Below are positions 44,631 through 55,217 of a stretch of 64,000 nt of DNA, piece after piece. The stretch lies in assembly GCF_011386835.1 (NCBI RefSeq), contig NC_088792.1, positions 46,676,882 through 46,740,881 on the forward strand, written 5' to 3'. Position 1 is the first letter of the stretch; the number at the start of each line of letters is the position of its first letter. Under the pieces are notes generated by a model, which searched no databases, was not told where the DNA came from, and was given only the letters and a program-made list of their open reading frames with translations. Both the position numbers and the translations under genes were made by a program. Source of the DNA: Chrysemys picta bellii (taxonomy: Eukaryota; Chordata; Testudines; Emydidae).

Positions 44631-45257
44631 AGTTTGTAACTTATTCCTTTCAACATGATTCTTAAGAAAAGGTTCTGCTCTATCATTTCTTTAAATCCCC
44701 AAACACTGCTCCATGTCCCATCCACTCAGCTTCCCCACCTGCACCTTTACCACCAACCATCCACTTATCTATTCTACAATTGCATTTTGTTACTGCTTGC
44801 CTTTGAAGGGGACCCCAGAATACTGTGCCGCAATATTGCATAACAGAAACTCTATTTCAGTAAAGATTGGGGGTGTCCAGAGAAGATGTTTACACTATTA
44901 CCGAAAACACATCGCTGCTGCAACCATGGTGACAGAGCAGCCCACAGCATACTGAGATACTCCAGTACAAAGCAAAACTCACCTCAGCTGCAGAGCAGAT
45001 AGTAATGGATACCTAGGGATGCTGGAGCAGAACTGTTGTAGCAGACTGTGGCAAGAGCTGAGGTGAGGTATTCATCAAGTTAGCCCTTCATTCTTTCTAT
45101 CTCTTCTTATCAAAGTGGAGATGAGTAATTACTTTCTTATAGGCACTATGACAGCTAAATACTGGCGGCCCTGTCATGCTCTCATTGAAATGTAATTATA
45201 AAATTCTCACTGGTGTCAGTGGAAGCAGAAGCAGGCATTGATCAAATAATGCCTTCT
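44631..45257. other. No feature seen
   Basis: Sequence between a short TIR element and the LTR-like segment. Only short open frames without domains. Confidence 0.4.
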
Positions 45258-45942
45258 TGTAGCACATTGGACTCACCCCTGTGGTGCCTCCTGATGGTTG
45301 TCCTCTGGGAATTAGCTCAATATCCAGCCCAGAGCGCCCTCTGCAGGCCGGTGATCCACTACCGCTTGGCCCCCATGTCCCTCCCGGACCCGGTGCCCTG
45401 TTATCTGGCAGTAACCCCTGGCAGTAACCCCTTTCTCTGAGGGCCTCCCCTCCCCGGGAAACCCCCACCCACTAACCCCACCTCGCCTCAGTATAAGGCT
45501 ACTGCCAGTCATCGTCTAGCCCCCACGCCCTGCAGACTGCAGTATCAGCCTAGTCATCACTGGCAAGGTTGGGTTTGGACTGCTGCCTTTGCCTACTCCT
45601 GGGCTGCCCTCTGCAACCCCCAGTACCTATTTGCCTTTTGCTAGGCCACAGCCTGGGGCTTTCCAGGCTGGAGCTCTCCAGCTCCTCTGCCTTTCCCTAA
45701 CGCTGCTCCACTCAGGTACCCTGTCTCAAGCTCCCTGCAGCCAGGCCTGTCTCCCTCTACAAACAGAGAGAGACTGTTTGGGCTTCTGGCTCACAACCTC
45801 TTATAGGGACCAGCTGGGCCTGATTGGGGTGTGGCTGTTACTGCCTTCCCCAATCAGCCCAGGCTTTCCTTCCCAGCCTCAGCCCTCTCCCAGGGCTGGC
45901 TTTAACCCTTTCTGGGCCGGAGCAGGTGACCACCCTGCTACA
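45258..45942 (-). mobile_element. Probable solo LTR
   Basis: Both edges carry the inverted heptamer TGTAGCA/TGCTACA. On the minus strand the unit starts TGTAGCAGGGTGGTCACC and contains a TATA-like CCTATAAGAGG at about 45803, as in gypsy-type LTRs. It is 685 bp long and GC-rich. No clear target duplication was found, so the exact ends are uncertain. Distinct from the gypsy LTR at 29333. Confidence 0.5.
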
Positions 45943-47904
45943 CATGGATACAGTAATTCTCAAATGTAGGTACCTCTTTTCTTTTCATATCATTTCACAG
46001 AGTTAATTCACAATTCTATTCACAATCTATTCTCCTGTCAGGTAGGTCTGTACAGCAGATCCCAGGGCCACAGCAGAACGGTTGGACTGCAAACATCAGC
46101 GGCAGTCTGTCCTCCATGTAATACTGAACAAATACAGCCATTTGCAAGTGAAATCTTACATTTTCAACTCTCTTTAATCCCAAATGGCAGGATCATTATA
46201 CTGGGTGGCAGGAAAAAGTTCTGATCCCTACTTTGCAGAGAGGAGGTTGTCCTTATAAGGCAGTGGGCTCTAAGACTGTAATGAGGTTCATCTAGCTTTC
46301 CACTTCAATATGAATTTACCTTTTGATACAGCCCAATTATAGTTGGATAGCCTCATTACTATTGAGTAGTACTGTATAGTATTAGGCTATCTATTTATCC
46401 GAAAACTTTATATCCCCAGGCACAGTAGTACCTGAGCTCCTTGGATTTAGGCTTAAGTGATGTATGCATCTGCTTAGGCCCCTAAAGTTCCAGAACTTCT
46501 GCACCCCATTCACGCATCTGATTTGCCAGCATGAGCCCCATCTGGTTCTGGTTACCCAGCTGACTCTGACTTCACCAGGTTGTGGCAGAGGCAAAATTCC
46601 CTAAAGACCCTCTCCAGGTCCCTAGCTGGAAAGTGGTGCTTCATTTCTATCTTCTACCTTCCCCATTCCTTAAGGGGGCATTATCAGAGGAACCAGGCAA
46701 AGTCTCACAACTAAGTGAATGGGAAAATAAGGGAGGCAAAAGGAGGCAGTTCAGAGAGAGGGTTTAATTGTTCTACAAACGTGGAACGATTTTGACATAA
46801 GTGGAGAAGAACCAGAATAGAACCTACGCTGTTGCTTTGGACAGAGCCTCTCAACACCTAGAGACATCCTTGCTATTCAAAGTTAATTCAGTGCAGACAG
46901 TAGTTATAAACATTAATTTCCAAATGTAAACAATTATATTGCATGCAGAGTTGAGCCCAAACAAAAACTCCATTCCATCATATTTTGAGGAATTTCAGAT
47001 CCAGATCTTAATGTTGGCCCATTTATAATTGTATTTATGCTAATGTTTGAAATGAAAACTTACTTGTTTATGGTATGTGAGCTTTATGGAGACTAGAAAA
47101 TGAACCAAGATGTTTAAATATTTATGGCTTTTGGGCTGGCCCTTAATCAAGTAGCATCTTAGGTGAGCCAGTATTTAACTGACTTTGAAAGAATATTCCA
47201 GGCCATTGGCATCCCTAGTTTATTTTCTTTCATTTATTAGCTGCCATAACATATCTTTCCCACAGATTAAAGTTCAGAAAAATTCTATTGAAATTTATAG
47301 TCTTTCCATACATCAGCTGCTAGGAAAGGATATTGCAAAGATATTTGTAATTCCCTTCCTTATTGACTAAACTTCAGGACACAATTCAGTGTGTTTATAA
47401 TGTGAATTTGAATATCTATATAAACATTAGCAGATCACTTTGAACTTTTCTAGAAAATTGAATTCCCCTAGTAATGATGAGAAAACCTTTTCAGGTTTAG
47501 TTTAGCAAGGATGTACAATTGGGCTGGAAGATTTGTGGCAAGAGTCCTGGTCAGTAATACCATGCAAATTGCCTTTTTCTTGCCATTTGAGTCGTGCTGG
47601 TTCTGGTCTTGATTAGAAAATTAAAGTGAAAAGAAACACAAACTCCAAAACAAAAAATGTATCCCTTTGATTCAAATCCATATACTTTGCAGTTCAAATC
47701 CTCTGTTCTCCTCTGGGGGTGTCTGGACCCTAATTGTCACAGTAGAAATTCCTGAGTTCTAATCCTACTTCTTTTACTGACTCCGTATTTTTTTCCTGTA
47801 CTGAACTATCCCTAAAAATACCCCACTCTTGCTATAGCTTCTCCAGTGGGTGGCAAAAGGCAAGTGCTAATGTAGACTGCTTCCTACCAACATTTTTACC
47901 AGTA
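45943..47904. other. No feature seen
   Basis: AT-rich intergenic sequence between MTERF1 and AKAP9. No ORF with domains, no exon signals, no recognised repeat. Confidence 0.42.
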
Positions 47905-48089
47905 CATCTCTACCTTGATATAATGCTGTCCTCGGGAGCCAAAAAATCTTACTGCGTTATAGGTGAAACTGTGTTATATTGAACTTGCTTTGATCCACTG
48001 GAGTGCGCAAGGCCCCCCCCGAGCACTGCTTTACCACTTTATATCCAAATTTGTGTTATATCGGGTGGCATTATATCAAGGTAGCAGTG
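47905..48089. mobile_element. Mariner-type MITE
   Basis: The inverted ends share CTACCTTGATATAATGC and are flanked by TA on both sides (47903-47904 and 48090-48091), as expected for Tc1/mariner transposition. The 185-bp interior is non-coding and contains repeated GTTATAT motifs. Confidence 0.68.
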
Positions 48090-48452
48090 TATTTTGTTTA
48101 CTCCTGCTCAGAGCAGGTCTGGATGATATGGTGGTAAAGATGTTGGGCCCATATCCACAAAGAGATGTAGGTGCTACTGGTATCCACAAAACCCCTGTTC
48201 AGTTGGTGCCTAAACTCATTAAATGCCTACATTTTTCACTATAAATGTTCCCTCGGTGCCTATATTTCTGCTTCTGGGTATAAGCATTACTGCCTAAGGT
48301 AGGGTTCTAGACTATCTCATGCCCAGCACATGCCTCAAACCAGGTGAAGATAGGCAGGGCAACGCCTATCTTGCATGCTGGGTCTGATTTAGTAGGAATG
48401 GTCAGAGCACACTTAACTCCACACCAAATGGAGGCAGCATTCCTTATAACCT

Positions 48453-48503
48453 TTAGATCAGTGGTTACTCCCCCAGGATGTGGGAGACCCAGATTCAATT
48501 CCC
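48453..48503 (+). other. tRNA-like promoter segment inside the TIR element
   Basis: The segment TAGATCAGTGGTTACTCCC resembles a pol III A-box region. AGACCCAGATTCAATTCCC, 30 nt later, resembles a B box. The segment cannot fold into a credible cloverleaf by eye, so it is not called a tRNA gene; it may be a captured SINE head. Confidence 0.35.
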
Positions 48504-48741
48504 CATTCTGCCTGATGAGGAGATGGGATTTGAACAGGGGTTTCCCACCTCTCAGGTGAGAGCCCTATCTACTTAGGACACATCCCTCTCCTCAGCATCT
48601 GCAGTTGGCTAGTTTAAGCAGGTCCCCTCCCTGCATGTTAGTTTTTGTGGATGCCATTCTCAAGCAGCTATCTCTCTCATGCAAAGTATAGGGAGCCTAG
48701 GAACTAACCCAAGGTTTGTGGCTTCTACTTAGGCATCATAC

Positions 48742-49015
48742 GGTATGTCTACACTGCAATAAAACACCTCTGGCTGGCCCATGTCAGCTGACTTAGGCTT
48801 ATGGGGTTCAGGCTGTGGGGCTATAACATTTCAGTGTAGCTGTTCAGGTATGGGATGGAGCCTGGGCTCCAGGACCCCATGAAGGAGGAAGGTATGAGAA
48901 CCCAGGGTGTGAATCCCTACACTGCAATGTTCTAGCCCTGCAGCCCAAGCATTGTGAGCCTGAGTCATCTGATTTGGCCCAGCCATGGGTGTTTTATTGC
49001 AGTGTAGATATACCC
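48742..49015. mobile_element. MITE with ~27-bp inverted ends
   Basis: The ends (GGTATGTCTACACTGCAATA at left, its near-complement at right) differ at one or two positions over 27 bp. There are two internal ACACTGAAATG/ACACTGCAATG-like motifs. No ORF. Nested in 48144-49072, therefore younger. Confidence 0.75.
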
Positions 49016-49072
49016 AAGATGCTTAAAAGTTAGGCATTGTAATGCCTAAGATCCTTTGTGAATCTGGGCCCA

Positions 49073-51054
49073 GATGGCCAATCTACACTAGGACACCCAT
49101 CACTGCTGGTGCCGGTGGAGCTGCTCCAGTGCTAGACTAATAATGGAAATGTTTTTTAAAAACTGACAATGCAGGCAAGATTTCACTGACTTCCATGGGA
49201 ACTGGATTGGGGTCAAAGAAGATTTATTGTTCATTGTACTCACCCTTATTGCACAGGTATCAGGAGTGATTGTTTACAGCTTAGTTAAAACATGCAGAAC
49301 TTAAATATAACATTTAAAAAACACAAACATTTCTTGGCAATGAATGTTATTAAAAAGGGATCAGGATTGAAAATGGAATGCTTTGACAGAGGTTTTAGAT
49401 ATTACCTTTAATCAATATGAGTTTCATGAATGCTGTATTTAAATAGTTCCCTTAGTAGTCGGTATAAACTATTTCATTGATATGCACATCAGTGCACTCT
49501 ACATCCTCTCTTTGTACTCTTAAGCAATAGAATCTCATTAGATGCTAGTGCATACAATGATGAATTTCCTGAAGTGGTAATTGATAGTCAAAGAGGCAGA
49601 GACAATATACAGCTGTTTCTTTAGAAGATATAGTTGTGCAAATCAGTTGCATTATTTGATGTTATTGGATGTTATTAGTGATCTATTGAAGCTAAGAACA
49701 TTCTTGTAAGGAATATAGAAATCAGACATAGTCTGGGAATATGATTAAATTAAAAATCCTTTCTGTAAGACATTTTCTATGGAAATAGTTTGACGTGTGT
49801 ATGTGTATGAGAGAGAGATCTTGCCTGGTTGTTTTTTTTTGGTACATGTGATTTTCAATTCTAAAATAAATTACGGAATGGCTTCTCCCTCAAAAATATT
49901 CCTTATAACACTGAAATATGATTCTTCAAGTATTTGATAACAAATTACATTAAAATATAGAAAATAGTGTACTTCCTTATGCAGTAAAATATCAGCAATT
50001 TTAACATTAAAATATTTGTAAACATCCTGTTTGGTGATAAACAATGTATCCTACTGCCAAATTTGGGAACTGAACATTCTTTTAAAATTATATCTTTTAT
50101 TTCAAATTCAAAAATGTAAATAAGCTTTAATGAAAACGTGTATGAATACAAACTGATAGGAAATATATTTGTGTTCATATAGAACCATTGCATGTTAATC
50201 TGACAAGGCTTGCATTATGTTTAAGAAAATGTATATTTTAAGACACACAAATGCATATGTTTTGTAAGAAATGTTTGTGTTAATGAATATCTAACCCATT
50301 TTCCTGCTTCAACAAAAGTAAAACTGAGAGACTGGACAACAGAAAGGAAAAGCATGCCATGTGCATATTCAGAGCCCCAATGTAATACAAATGAATTATT
50401 AGCTATCACAGCATACTGCTTAATCTTGAATGACTAGGTACTGATGTGCCCCTGACATTTCACTAATACATGACAATTAAACATCATGATCCTTAACCAA
50501 AGAAAAGCTATTAAAACTTCTGATGCATGAAATATACACGTTATGAAATGCAGACATGGGGCATAATCTTACAAAATACTGTGCATCACCCTCCCGTGGT
50601 ACATAATGCACAAACATCTTGCAGACTTGATTTTTATGATTTCCAGGACAAAAATGCATAGGACATGCAGACAGTTTGCGATGTAATGTGCTCTGATCAT
50701 TAGATCAACTTCAGGAATAGGTAATAAGGCAAGGAAACATTCCTCTTTTTAAAGAAAACATTTAGAAAAACAATGTTGCACACATGAATATTGTAGCAGT
50801 ATTCAGTTTGCAAGTGTTTAGCCTTCATAAAAAATTTACTTATTACTTCAAATTTTTAAAATTACAACTATAGACACCCTCCAGTGTCATCCTACTGGGG
50901 GAAGGACAGCGTGTCATAGGGTGAGCCACTGGGGAGGGCTAGGTGTCTGTTAGGGGAGTAGGGGTGTATATCGCCCCAGGTAAATATGAGGGTAGGGGGG
51001 CAGGGATCTAGGGACTGGCGGGGGGGGGGGGATTTCCAATAAGGCCAGTCTGTG
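49073..51054. other. No gene seen; AKAP9 upstream flank
   Basis: AT-rich and apparently low in repeats to about 50880, then abruptly G-rich towards the AKAP9 promoter. Small open frames (49945-50659) have no domain. Confidence 0.42.
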
Positions 51055-51215
51055 ACTGGGGAGGGGGCAGGAGTCTCGGGGGAAGTGGGTGGATCCGCCC
51101 GCAGATTGGGGGGGAAGGGGCAGGGGTCTCGGGAGGGTGGATCCCCGCAGATTGGGGGGGAATGGGCAGGTATCTCGGGGGTGGGTGGATCCCCCAGATG
51201 GAGGGGGAGGGGGCT
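51055..51215. repeat. G-rich ~50-bp tandem repeat upstream of AKAP9
   Basis: The phrase GGGGCAGGGGTCTCGGG, then GTGGATCC, then GCAGATTGGGGGGG, recurs about three times with changes. It lies 200-450 bp upstream of the AKAP9 start codon. Confidence 0.6.
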
Positions 51216-51410
51216 CAAAAAGGGGGAGGCGGATCCCCCGATCAGTGCCGGGGGGGTGGGGAGCAGGGTCGTGGCTCCTATTGCCCGGCGGCCTGCGGGT
51301 GGGCGGGGCTCTCGGCCAGGTGCGGAGCAGCGGGGCTCGGCGAAGAAGGGGTGGCGGCGGCGGCGCGGACGTCACTTTTCCCGGCCGCGCGTGTTTACGT
51401 GGAGCTGAAG

Positions 51411-51455
51411 ATGGCGGCGCCGGTGGATCAGCCACGGAGGCTCCTGTCGCTGTAG
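51411..51455 (+). promoter_or_regulatory. AKAP9: Upstream ORF in the AKAP9 leader
   Basis: The ATG within the YY1-type site opens a 14-codon frame (MAAPVDQPRRLLSL) ending at TAG, 54 nt before the AKAP9 ATG. If transcription begins upstream of 51411 it would be scanned first and could lower AKAP9 translation. Confidence 0.45.
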
Positions 51456-51509
51456 CGGGGCCGGCTGGCGGCGGCGGTGGTAACGCTCTGCTCTCTGCGC
51501 GCAGGGGCC

Positions 51510-51557
51510 ATGGAGGACGAGGAGAGACAGAAGAAACTGGAGGCCGGGAAAGCCAAG
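51510..51557 (+). CDS. AKAP9: A-kinase anchoring protein 9, first coding exon
   Basis: AKAP9 (AKAP450/yotiao) is a giant coiled-coil scaffold at the Golgi and centrosome that tethers protein kinase A, phosphatases and microtubule nucleators. The exon encodes MEDEERQKKLEAGKAK, the N-terminus I recognise for vertebrate AKAP9. The ATG sits in a strong Kozak context (GGGGCCATGG). The exon ends at AAG/GTAGGAGG, a phase-0 donor at 51557/51558. The next exon, which should begin with a LAQFRQRK-like sequence, was not found before 64000, so intron 1 exceeds 12 kb here. The divergent neighbour MTERF1 agrees with mammalian gene order. A GCGCGCAG just before the ATG could act as an alternative acceptor, but nothing requires it. 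Confidence 0.9.
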
Positions 51558-52355
51558 GTAGGAGGAGAGGCTGGCGTAGGGGAGAGGAGCACGGTGGGGA
51601 GAGCGGTGGGGAGGGGGGAGGCCGAGGGGACGGGCTGGGGGAAGCTGGCGGGGAGGCCGAGGGGAGCTGTGGGGGAGAGGATGGGGGAAGCTGGGGGAGG
51701 GGTTAGGGGAGAGGATGGGGGAAGCTATGGAGGGGAACCAAATCCTCTGTTGAGTAGTCTGGGATGAGCACACCCCAAGGTGTAGGTATAACTCTGCTTT
51801 TCACCAGTATCCAGTGTGTTGTGTCCCTGATAATGGGGTGTGCAATCATCATGGGGTATTTGTAGGAGTGGAGCTGGGATAGTCTCCTTTATAGCAGTAG
51901 CCTCCAGAGCAGGTTTTCTTTCTCTCTATCTGTATGATTGGCTTGTGACAGCTGTTGGTGGACCGCCATGACGTGCAAGTGCCACAGGTGCCAGTAGTTA
52001 CACATTGGAAGTTAATGGTATTTCTGTGAGTGAAACTCTTTGTGTGCTGGTGTCTTTTGTGAATGTATATAGCTTTAATGGTCAGGGAAAAATACTTTAA
52101 AGTTGCTTCAGTTTAGCAAAAGGAGACTTGGTGGTGAGGAAAATGCAGTTTGCAACATACTGTTAGCCTGATGCACAACTTGCTCTTTGCATTTTTAAAA
52201 AGTAATAACCATTTTTTCATTTTGAAGGACATCTTGTCTTCAGTGAGCTAATAATACTATAAAGTAACCTTACAATGCAGTGTGTTTGATGCCTTAGTTC
52301 CCAAACTATTCCCATAATCAGCTGTTTATTGATAACTTAAATGTATTTAAACAAA
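51558..52355 (+). other. AKAP9 intron 1, first part
   Basis: G-rich degenerate repeats (GGGGGAAGCTGG-type) to about 51735, then ordinary intronic sequence. Confidence 0.6.
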
Positions 52356-52368
52356 TCACCTTCAGAAT

Positions 52369-52561
52369 CAGAGGGGTAGCCGTGTTAGTCTGAATCTGTA
52401 AAAAGCAACAGAGGGTCCTGTGGCACCTTTGAGACTAACAGAAGTACTGGGAGCATAAGCTTTCGTGGGTAAGAACCTCACTTCTTCAGATGCGTCTGAA
52501 GAAGTGAGAGCTTATGCTCCCAGTACTTCTGTTAGTCTCAAAGGTGCCACAGGACCCTCTG
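52369..52561. mobile_element. Paired inverted Penelope-like 3' ends with 13-bp target duplication
   Basis: TCACCTTCAGAAT occurs exactly at 52356-52368 and 52562-52574. Between them, a minus-oriented 3' end (GTAGCCGTGTTAGTCTG... to TTCTTCAGATGC) is joined directly to a plus-oriented copy of the same terminus. Their 3' ends face outward and their truncated ends meet at about 52495. The second copy lacks 16 bp (TTCGTGGGTAAGAACC). The arms would form a long hairpin. Confidence 0.85.
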
Positions 52562-52574
52562 TCACCTTCAGAAT

Positions 52575-54822
52575 ATATCTGTAAAAGAGTACATTGGCTC
52601 AACTATAATGACCTTGTTCCTAGAGTAAGGGAAGCTCACAAATGATCAGTGAGAGAAGACTCAAGGGTTATCCAACCCTTATAATAAAACATGATAAAGC
52701 AAAATTTAGGTTTAGTAAGCCATGGCAGTTGGTCTCAATTTGTCCATCTAATTGGTCAATTTACCACCAAATATTAGAATTCATAGAACATAAATTGTCA
52801 GTTCATATTGGAAAAGATAATTTAGCAAGATCACATTGTGTGTGCAGTGGGAGAACAAAGTAAATCTGTAACTACACAATAATGTCCATCTCTGGCTTGC
52901 TTGCAGAGTCTCTTCACTGAAATTGGGGTTGGAAATTCAATTGTGCAAAGCTGAATAGGCTAAGATATGTTATCCAGAAAAGTGTTCAGTGCCTCTATTT
53001 GGTTGTTGTGACTTGTATCATGTAAATATCATTTCTATTGGAGTAGCGACCAAAAGCCTCCGGCAGGAACAGTGTTCCATTATGCTAGGTACTGCCCTGA
53101 AGAATTTACAGTCTAAAAGGAAATTAATGAAGGGATAGGGCAAGACATCAGGATGATGGCAAGTTGAATATAAATATATATATAATCCAGTTATGTGGAG
53201 GGTTGGCAGAGAAGACCGCTTGAGGTTGGGGAGAGTAAGGGATTTTTGGAGCAAGAGTGGGGTTTGAGTGTAGGGACAGGTAACTGGGGGGCGGGGAGTG
53301 GAATGGATAGATGAGGGTGAGAAGCATAATGGGCAGGAGAGAGCCTGGGCAGCTGAGAGATTCACTGGATCTTCACCCAATTGCAATACACCTGGGTGGG
53401 GGGGGGAGGGAATCTAGAATCCAAGTATCAAATTGAATGGATGATATTGTCAGGAGGCTCTGAAGCCCCTTAGGTCTACAAGTCCATTAGGATTCTACCC
53501 AGTTTTAATCCTGAAGATCTTTATCAAGCAGGAGAAATCCTGTACAACTAGATATTTCCCATAGATTTCCTTGCTAGCTTAGCAATGTAATAGCATATTT
53601 TTCCAAATCTTAACATTGTGAAAATGGTTAACCTAAATGTGTAACTGGAAAAGTATCGGTGAGTAGTATTAAACTATAAGAATGCCATATCTTGGAATAA
53701 ATGCTCCCCAATACAGAGTGTATGTAAATGTTATAGCCACCTTTCCATTGCTGAGGTATCAAAACAGTTTTATGGCTTTGTGCTAGTTCTGCAGTGGGCA
53801 TTGTATGCCAGCATTACATGATAAGCAAACAAAGATGTTTTGGTACGGCATGGCAGTGTACACTGTAAATTGATGTATTAAACTGTACTTTTTGAAACAT
53901 GGGGAAAAAAATTTCAATTTAAAAATGAATAAAATTTATAATTCTACTTAAACTTCTCAAGTAGTCATTTTAAACAACAGTAAGTAAAGAACAAGCACTG
54001 GCAAGTTATACTAATATTAGCTGCTAAACATGGATATCTTGTACAATTCCATACTATACGTATATCTAAAAATTGTATTTAAGAATCCCAGCTCACAATG
54101 TGGACATTAAGCACTTTTTTTATACTATCATATGTAGAAATGAAGTATATTACGGGGTGGGGAACAACTAAGGACACTGCCAAATGTGTACCTTTCTTTT
54201 TGTAGCTTCAATTTTTTTATTTAAAAATTGATGCTGTGCACACAGGAAAGAATTTGCTCTTGTGATGATAATTCAGTGAACATTTATTCTATATTATTCA
54301 TGCTGAACACTTTTGTAAGTACGTTTTCAGAGGTGTTAAAATACCTTTCCACTTTAACCTCTTTGCTTGTATCTGACAAGATTCCTGCTCCCCTTCCTTC
54401 TATCCTTAGAAGAATTACCAGTGATACATAGCCTGCTGTATACCAGGAATTTAGAGGGAAGCATGTTATGCACTTCAAATCCTAGGGTTTACAGGCTCTT
54501 GTTCTTGGTTGGTTCCCAGTGGACACTTGCACGCATCTGGTAAATAAAGGCAGATTCTTTATTAGGATTGGCAGAAAAGAAGGGATGCAAAGACTCTACA
54601 CTGAAACCTAAGTGGTTTGGTACAGAAGAAAGGTACAGAAAATTTCCAGGCTATTTCCCTAAGGGGCAATCATATAGGAAGTTACAAGGCTAGTATCGGA
54701 GTCCTTATGTCTAGTTCCAAAGGTTCTTCAAAGTTACCTTCTTTGGGAGGGAAATCTTCTTAGCCTTTGGTTGCATGGGCTGCTGTTGGCTCGAACATTG
54801 ATGCTTGTGGCATCTCCTAGTG
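52575..54822 (+). other. AKAP9 intron 1; no distinct feature
   Basis: AT-rich intronic sequence. About 53062-53150 resembles the weak dispersed repeat near 40765. A G-run lies at 53397-53408. Minus-strand open frames such as 53018-53386 have no domains. Confidence 0.45.
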
Positions 54823-55217
54823 CAGTGGTTCTCAAAGTCATTTAATCATGTCCCCTTCTTTGTGTCGATAGTAGTTTACACTCCCAGCTTCCCAGCCAGC
54901 AGCTCATGCTCTCCGGTCACCTGTTTCTGAAGGCAGAACAGAGGATGCTGACCGGGTGCTGTCCTCTAAAGGCAGCGCAGTTGCCAGCAGCAGCACAGAA
55001 GTACGGGTGGCATGGTATTGTATTGCCACCCTTACTTCTCTGCTGCTGGTGGCAGCGGTGCTGCCTTCAGAGATTGGTGGCTGGAGAGCAGCAGCTATGC
55101 CAGGCACCCAGCTCTGAATGTGTGCGGTAAATTCCTCCCCCTCCCCCAAAGCTTATCATGCCCCCCAGAATACATTCTGCACCCCTCATCAGGGCGCACC
55201 CTGTTTAAGAACCTCTG
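54823..55217. mobile_element. hAT (Charlie-type) non-autonomous element
   Basis: The left end CAGTGGTTCTCAAAGTC and the complement of the right end, CAGAGGTTCTTAAACAG, are Charlie-type termini. The flanking octamers TCCTAGTG (54815-54822) and TTCTGGTG (55218-55225) match at six of eight, an eroded 8-bp target duplication. No transposase. Located in AKAP9 intron 1. Confidence 0.75.

Larger units (their letters stand above)
48144..49072. mobile_element. Long TIR element carrying a nested MITE and a tRNA-like segment
   Basis: The left end TGGGCCCATATCCACAAAG and the complement of the right end, TGGGCCCAGATTCACAAAG, agree at 17 of 19 positions. No transposase is present. A younger MITE (48742-49015) splits it near its right end. 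The flanks share GATG only. Confidence 0.65.
51230..51735 (+). promoter_or_regulatory. AKAP9: AKAP9 CpG-island promoter
   Basis: CpG-dense, GC-rich sequence surrounds the first exon, in sharp contrast to its AT-rich surroundings. Visible sites are a GC box GGGCGGGGC (51301-51309), a CRE-like ACGTCAC (51369-51375) and a perfect YY1-type AAGATGGCGGC (51408-51418), the latter usual just downstream of TSSs of TATA-less housekeeping genes. No TATA box is seen. The start site is probably about 51370-51410. Confidence 0.75.

Noticed and set aside
48453..48503. Possible tRNA gene
   Set aside because: Only box-like motifs are present; no acceptor stem or cloverleaf can be drawn, and it lies within a transposon.
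50892..51773. Several 100-200 codon open frames around the AKAP9 promoter
   Set aside because: They are products of CpG-island composition and G-rich tandem repeats, overlap on both strands and read through the AKAP9 donor site.
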